A stretch of 13,227 bases of DNA. Origin: Ichthyophonus hoferi (taxonomy: Eukaryota; Opisthokonta; Ichthyosporea; Ichthyophonida; Ichthyophonidae). Below the pieces are notes generated by a model. It did not search any database. It was not told the DNA's origin and worked only from the letters and a program-made list of their open reading frames with translations. A program made the translations under genes and the position numbers. The stretch spans positions 60,556-73,782 of the forward strand of contig NAOQ01000380.1 in assembly GCA_002751075.1 (NCBI GenBank). The letters run 5' to 3'. Positions 1 through 5,596 of this stretch are shown piece by piece. Within the stretch, counting starts at the first letter, position 1. Every line of letters begins with the position of its first letter.

Positions 1-27
1 ACATACATATATATATACATACATATA

Positions 28-61
<34 letters not shown>

Positions 62-380
62 CATACATACCTACATACATATATACATACATATATACAT
101 ACATACATAAATACATACATACATACACATAAACATATAAACACATATATACATACATACAGACATACATATACACATAAGCATATAAACACATACGTAC
201 ATACATAAATACATACATACATACATGCATACATACATACATACATACAGACATACATACATACACATAAACATATAAACACATACATACATACATACAT
301 ACAGACATACATACATACACATAAACATATAAACACATACATACATAAATATATGCATGCATACACACACACACACACAT
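1..380. repeat. (ACAT)n composite microsatellite in NUP98 intron 12
   Basis: Imperfect ACAT tetranucleotide array filling the visible part of the intron after exon 12. It grades into (CA)n at 363-379, right against the exon 12 donor. A non-ACAT motif, CACATAAACATATAAACAC, recurs four times (near 125, 173, 263 and 317; the second copy has one G variant), so the array is composite. Open frames inside it (Met/Cys/Tyr/Val-rich on the minus strand) are repeat artefacts. Confidence 0.95.
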
Positions 381-382
381 AC

Positions 383-644
383 TTCTTAAGGATAATATTA
401 GCAGATCCATTCAACCCCTTGCCTCTCTCAGGCTTAGTGGCCTCATCGGGATAAACGTCAAGGGAATGTTTGCTAAACACCACTATATGGTCCAGTTTCT
501 TATTGAAGTGCAAGGCCTTAAATGAAGTGACATCCACACGGAAGTTAAACTCTACCGTACCGTATGTTTTGCTTCCTACCAAGAAATGAGGGACGGATTT
601 GGCTTTTTCTACTGGCATGGCCATTAACTCTTCAATAGAAGGTT
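383..644 (-). CDS. NUP98: NUP98 exon 12 (autoproteolytic domain, partial)
   Basis: Residues 709-795 plus two bases. EPSIEELMAMP and HFLVGSKTYGTVEF match PSMDDLAKI and FTIGRKGYGSIYFEG of human NUP98. VVFSKHSLDVYPDEATKP and GKGLNGSANIILKK match EVVVYLDDNQKP and GEGLNRKAEVTLDG. Acceptor CTCCACAG, donor AAGAA|GTATGT in phase 2. About 60 residues of the roughly 150-residue fold are missing to the left, including the HF|S self-cleavage site, so catalytic competence cannot be judged here. Confidence 0.95.
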
Positions 645-3600
645 CTGTGGAGATAGAGAGAAAGGGAAGTAGATAATAAGAAGGATACATATATTAGGAG
701 CTAGTGATAATCATCCAATGGATTCGTTGGGATGGGTTGGGAGATGAATGGGAAAAGGAAAGTGTGATATTTATGTGTGTATTTCAACTTAAGTGTATAA
801 GCATACATAATCTCATATGTACACTAATGGCGCCTAGACAGCCAAGCCAAGGCTATAGGATCATCTGCGTACCTGAATAGTAATCGCTACTACTAAATGT
901 AAAGTAGGGGTCTTGGTAAGCCACAGGGGCACTAGGCACCACAAACGGGAGACTGCTGGGTGATTTCCTTCCGACCTCTCCGTCACTTATAGCCTGCGGT
1001 GCAGGCGTTTCACGCATAGGACGTAGGTTAAGGTTAAGGAGAGTACGACGTGGCTTGCTGCTAGTCATTGGCTGGTGCACCTGGGGGTAATAGTGTTAGG
1101 ATGAATATAGGGTAGGTTGGGTAGGTAGGTAGGTAGATAGATAGATAGGTAGGTAGGTAGATAGGTAGATAGGTAGATGGGCAGCATATATATCGTTACT
1201 TCTTCTCGTTTTCCCCTAGCACGACCAATCTCACTAATAACATAGCACAACAGCAAGCCTACATACCTTAGCGGGTGCCTTGACAGTAGGGGGTGTAAAT
1301 ACAAACATGGGAGTGAGTGCATTACTGGTTCTAGGTTTGGTAGGGCCCGAGTCTTTATTACTACTAGCCTGAGCTGCGAATTGACCTTGCCCACTTTGTG
1401 GCGCCTGGGGCTGAGCGGCCTTGGCTCTAGCGGTCTCTATGAGGTCCTTCAGAGACCCCAGGGGAGAGTAGGGCTGGAGCTTGGTTACCGGTTGTTGAGG
1501 CTGGGCTTGGGCATTGGCAGCGGCACCTAGACCAAACCCGGTGCCAAACCCGGTGCTCCCTAAGGCTCCAGCTTGAGGTGCAGTGTTTTGAAAGAGACCT
1601 CCACCACCTAGCGTAGAGCCAAAAGCAGCCGGCTTGGCTGTAGCGTGTAGGTAGGCGTAGAGCAAGAGGAAGAGAGGAAGGTATGTCAAAGCATGTACAC
1701 ATTTAACAGGCTGGTACAGTGCTAACATAACAATAAGAGCAGGAGTAGTTATGATGGTTAAATAGAATGGTGGTAGTATGAGAAAAAAATAAAATAAACG
1801 CACGTATCAATAAGAACATTAGATAATAATAGTATTAGTAGCACTTAAACTACTGTTACTATTACTACTAATAGTTCGTAATCACCCCACCTTGTGTCTG
1901 CTGAGTAGTCTGACCAAACCCACCAAATCCTCCAACAGCAGGCTGTCCAAAGGTCCCAGTGGTAGTGGCAGGCTTACCAAACAGTCCCCCAGTGGCAGGC
2001 TGTGCGGTAGAACCAAGGGCAGGCTGGCCTAGGGTACCGAAAGGAGTGGAGGATGTCGGGGCAGCAGCGCCAAAGGCAGGGGTTGATGTGCTTGTAGTAC
2101 CTGTGTACCGTGTTATAGTGCATACGTGGTTAGTATGATTAGTGTTGTGGCTATACACGTGGAGATGGAAGGTGGAATGTGTGAAATAGGAGGTTGATAT
2201 GCAAGGTGTGTTTGCATTAGGGCTAATTACTTTGAGAGCCTCCTGTGTAGGGATAGGGGATGGTTGGAGATCATAGTGTGCGAGTAGATAGTATAATAGT
2301 ATGTATGATGATATGATAGTATAAGTATGTATGATAGCATGATAGTATAATAGTATGTATGACAGTATGATAGTATAATAATATGTAAGATAATATGATA
2401 GTATAATAATATGTATGACAGTATGATAGTATAATAATATGTAAGATAATATGATAGTATAATATGTATGATAGTATGATAGTAAGATAATGTATGTATT
2501 TCAGAAAAAACAAAACAAAAAAACAGAATGTACATAAAACGCCAGAGAAGCATAACCAAACCATCGTATTAAAAGACCAAAAAAACAAAAACAAAAATTG
2601 AACAAACCGAAGCACAAAGCCACCACATAACCCAGATTAATGCAAATAACATATAATAAATACATACCAAATCCACCAAACCCAGCTGGTTTAGCTGCAG
2701 TATTGGTAGCCCCAAACCCAGTGGATGCTTGCCCAAAGGGGGTAGCGGCCGGAGCGCCAAACCCAGTAGCTGCAGGGGCTCCAAACCCAGTGGCCGCCGG
2801 GGCTCCAAACCCAGTGCTGGCCGGAAGAGCAGTCTTACCAAAGGGATTGTTGGCTGTAGTGCTAGCTGCTGCACCAAAGGGACTGGCTGCAGGTTGGGCC
2901 GCGCCGAATGCTGTTTAGGTACAGGGGAGAGAGCAGTGAGTTATTGTTGATGATTATGTATTACGTTGTGTGGAAAAGATATATAGGTATATAGATCATA
3001 GCAGGCAAGATATAAACACATGAAACATTAAACATGAGATGAAATCCAAAAGGGTATGAGTTGATTACAGAAAACTGAGATACAGGATATATGATAGAAG
3101 CAAATAATAACTTTAAATAGAGATTATTAGTGAACGAGAGTGATAAGTAAAATATATATCAGTGCATAGCTGGATTCCTTACACTATGAATATTTCACAA
3201 TAGTTTTATTGGAAAGTATGCAGGCGTACCAACCCAAAGTCCCTATCTCTCGGGGGATGTGATGAGGGTGTAGCGGAGACAAGTGAATGTGCATGAATGT
3301 ATATATATATAACTACAATCAAGTACCCAAAACCATACACAGATAGCAGAGAATACAAATATAGTAAGACTATCCCACTATAAACACTCTAACTTCCTAC
3401 CTGGCTTGGCCTGGCCAAAGGCACCTGTCCCAGTGCTACTACCAAACAATCCTCCACCAGTAGCAGGGGCAGCTGCAGCACCAAAACCAGTGCTCAGTGT
3501 TGAGGTCCTAAATGGTGACGCAGATGTCTGTCCAAATCCAGTAGTCGCGGTCTGACCAAAGCCAGTGGCAGCTGGTTGGCCAAATCCTGTAGCCGCAGGC

Positions 3601-5562
3601 TGGCCAAAACCAGTGCTCGCAGGCTGTCCAAATCCACTAGTGGCAGGGGCGGCAGCTGATTGGCCAAACCCTCCAAACCCAGTTGATGGTTGGGCGGCAG
3701 GTGCACCAAACCCACCAGAAGAAGCACCAAACCCACTAGCTGTGGCACTTTTTTGGGTCTTTCCGGCCTGATAATCTTCAAAACGTAATTCCTATTGTAT
3801 ACACACAATAGGGGCCAGGGGTGGGCCGGATATGGGTGTTAATAGTTAGTATGGTTGGTGAGAGATCATTCATCATTCATGCCAGGCTGGCTGGACTATT
3901 ATGTGTACATAGATGAGGAGGTAGTGCAGGCAAATGCGTGGAATAGAAACGGTGTAAGAAAACAGAGAGAATAAGGTCCGTAAAACAATAGCCTTACAAT
4001 AATACCTTATATTACATGGTATTAAACCATTAAACCACATAAGCAATGTTGTTTGAGTTAAAGCAGAAGTTGAATAACTGAAAAACAGCAAAAAGGAGAA
4101 AATAAATACGCAAGGCAACCTATAAAGCCCAGTGACTAACATAGGAACTACACCATGTCATGTATTACAATTACAAAGGGAAATTACGGTAAAGGTTTAA
4201 GAATCAATTATTAACACCAAGGGAAAAATGGTATTACTAAATGGTATTTCTAGGAAGCTGACTGGTCTCTTATAATAGTTATTATATGCACTATTATTAC
4301 TATAATAGGTATTATATATACTAACTAAATCTACACTCTTGGTAATAAATAAAACAAACAAAACAAAGCGTGTAGTAAAGTGGGAGAACTGAAAATATAA
4401 CAGAAAAAAAAAGATCCGTATGTATTTATGCATATATATAGTCGTGCATAAGTATTAGTCATTGTATTAAAAGCAACAGTAAATCAAATGCTGAAAAAGA
4501 AAAAAGAAGGGTGCGATGTGTGATGCCATTCTTTTATTCTTAATATAACTATAGTTGCATACCTCAAAACTCTTTCCAGCATAGGCCGGCATGGCTGTGA
4601 TGGCTGTCTGTTGCAGGTTTACTGATCCATCCAAAAAACTCTCGTGACGATAGGGTGGGTTACCTGTACCTGTGGTGGCGCTGCCAAAACCACCTAGGCC
4701 GGAGAGAGAAGAGAGATGATTAGTAAAACATACAATGGAAAAAAGAATATACAGGGAGAAATGGAGTTAACACAGGAGACATATATAATACAATAAAATA
4801 CAATATAATGTGATTGACATAACATAAACAACCGAGAACGACCAATATAAAAAACACGTAGCTTGTGACTTAAATAAGTATACTTAATACATGAATGCTG
4901 GTGAATACCTAACTCCAGGTTAGCTAAAGACAACTTGTTTTTACTGAACAGGGAACAGGGAAGACATTGAATTGAAGGATGTGGCTGGTAAACAGTAAAA
5001 TAATTGGACATTGAATTGAAGGATGTGGCTGGTAAACAGTAAAATAATTGGATGCCAAGATTTATTCAATACAGAAGTGGGTACAAGCAAATTTAAAAAT
5101 TAAATACAAGTATATAGAATTCAGAATAATTAAAACGAAATAATAGACACTAGATACTTTAAAGAAAACAGATGTAGGCACGACCCAACGAGGGCTTACA
5201 AGGTATGAAAAAAATAGTGTGTGCATAACACTAGCGACATGATAGACGAGAGAAAAAAAGAGAGAAAGATACAAGAAAAGGAAGGTCACCTGTACTGGCA
5301 GCACCAAATCCTGGTTGAGCAGCCCCAAAACCAGGCTGTGAGGTCGCTCCAAAGGTACTGGTCTGTCCAAAGCCACCAGTAGCAGGCTGAGCTGTTTGGC
5401 CTATGGGAATGATTTGGGTTAATATATATATAGAACGAGAGAGGATGTGATAATGGAAGGGTATTAGGTAGGTACTTGCATATAAAATGGTATTTTATTT
5501 GAGCTTCATATCTGTGCATTTATGTATGATAGTGTACATGTGTGTGTATGTATGTATGTATG

Positions 5563-5596
<34 letters not shown>

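Noticed and set aside
71-376. Minus-strand frame of 101 codons rich in Met, Cys, Tyr and Val
   Set aside because: Translation of the ACAT microsatellite; a period-four repeat read in threes gives long stop-free low-complexity frames.
1427-1702. Minus-strand frame overlapping exon 10 in another frame
   Set aside because: Shadow of the NUP98 coding sequence; no splice or start support.
2227-2615. Two minus-strand frames of 110 and 114 codons rich in Ile, Tyr and His
   Set aside because: They run through the 28-bp minisatellite and flanking A-rich intron sequence, in frames unrelated to exons 8 and 9.
2640-2918. Plus-strand frames with PNPVAAGA repeats (also 6178-6726 and 3565-3771)
   Set aside because: Antisense shadows of the FG-repeat exons; FG codon composition rarely gives stops on the opposite strand.
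3494-3808. Leu/Pro/Gln-rich minus-strand frame of 104 codons over exon 7
   Set aside because: Out-of-frame reading of the FG exon; the GLEBS reading fixes the true frame.
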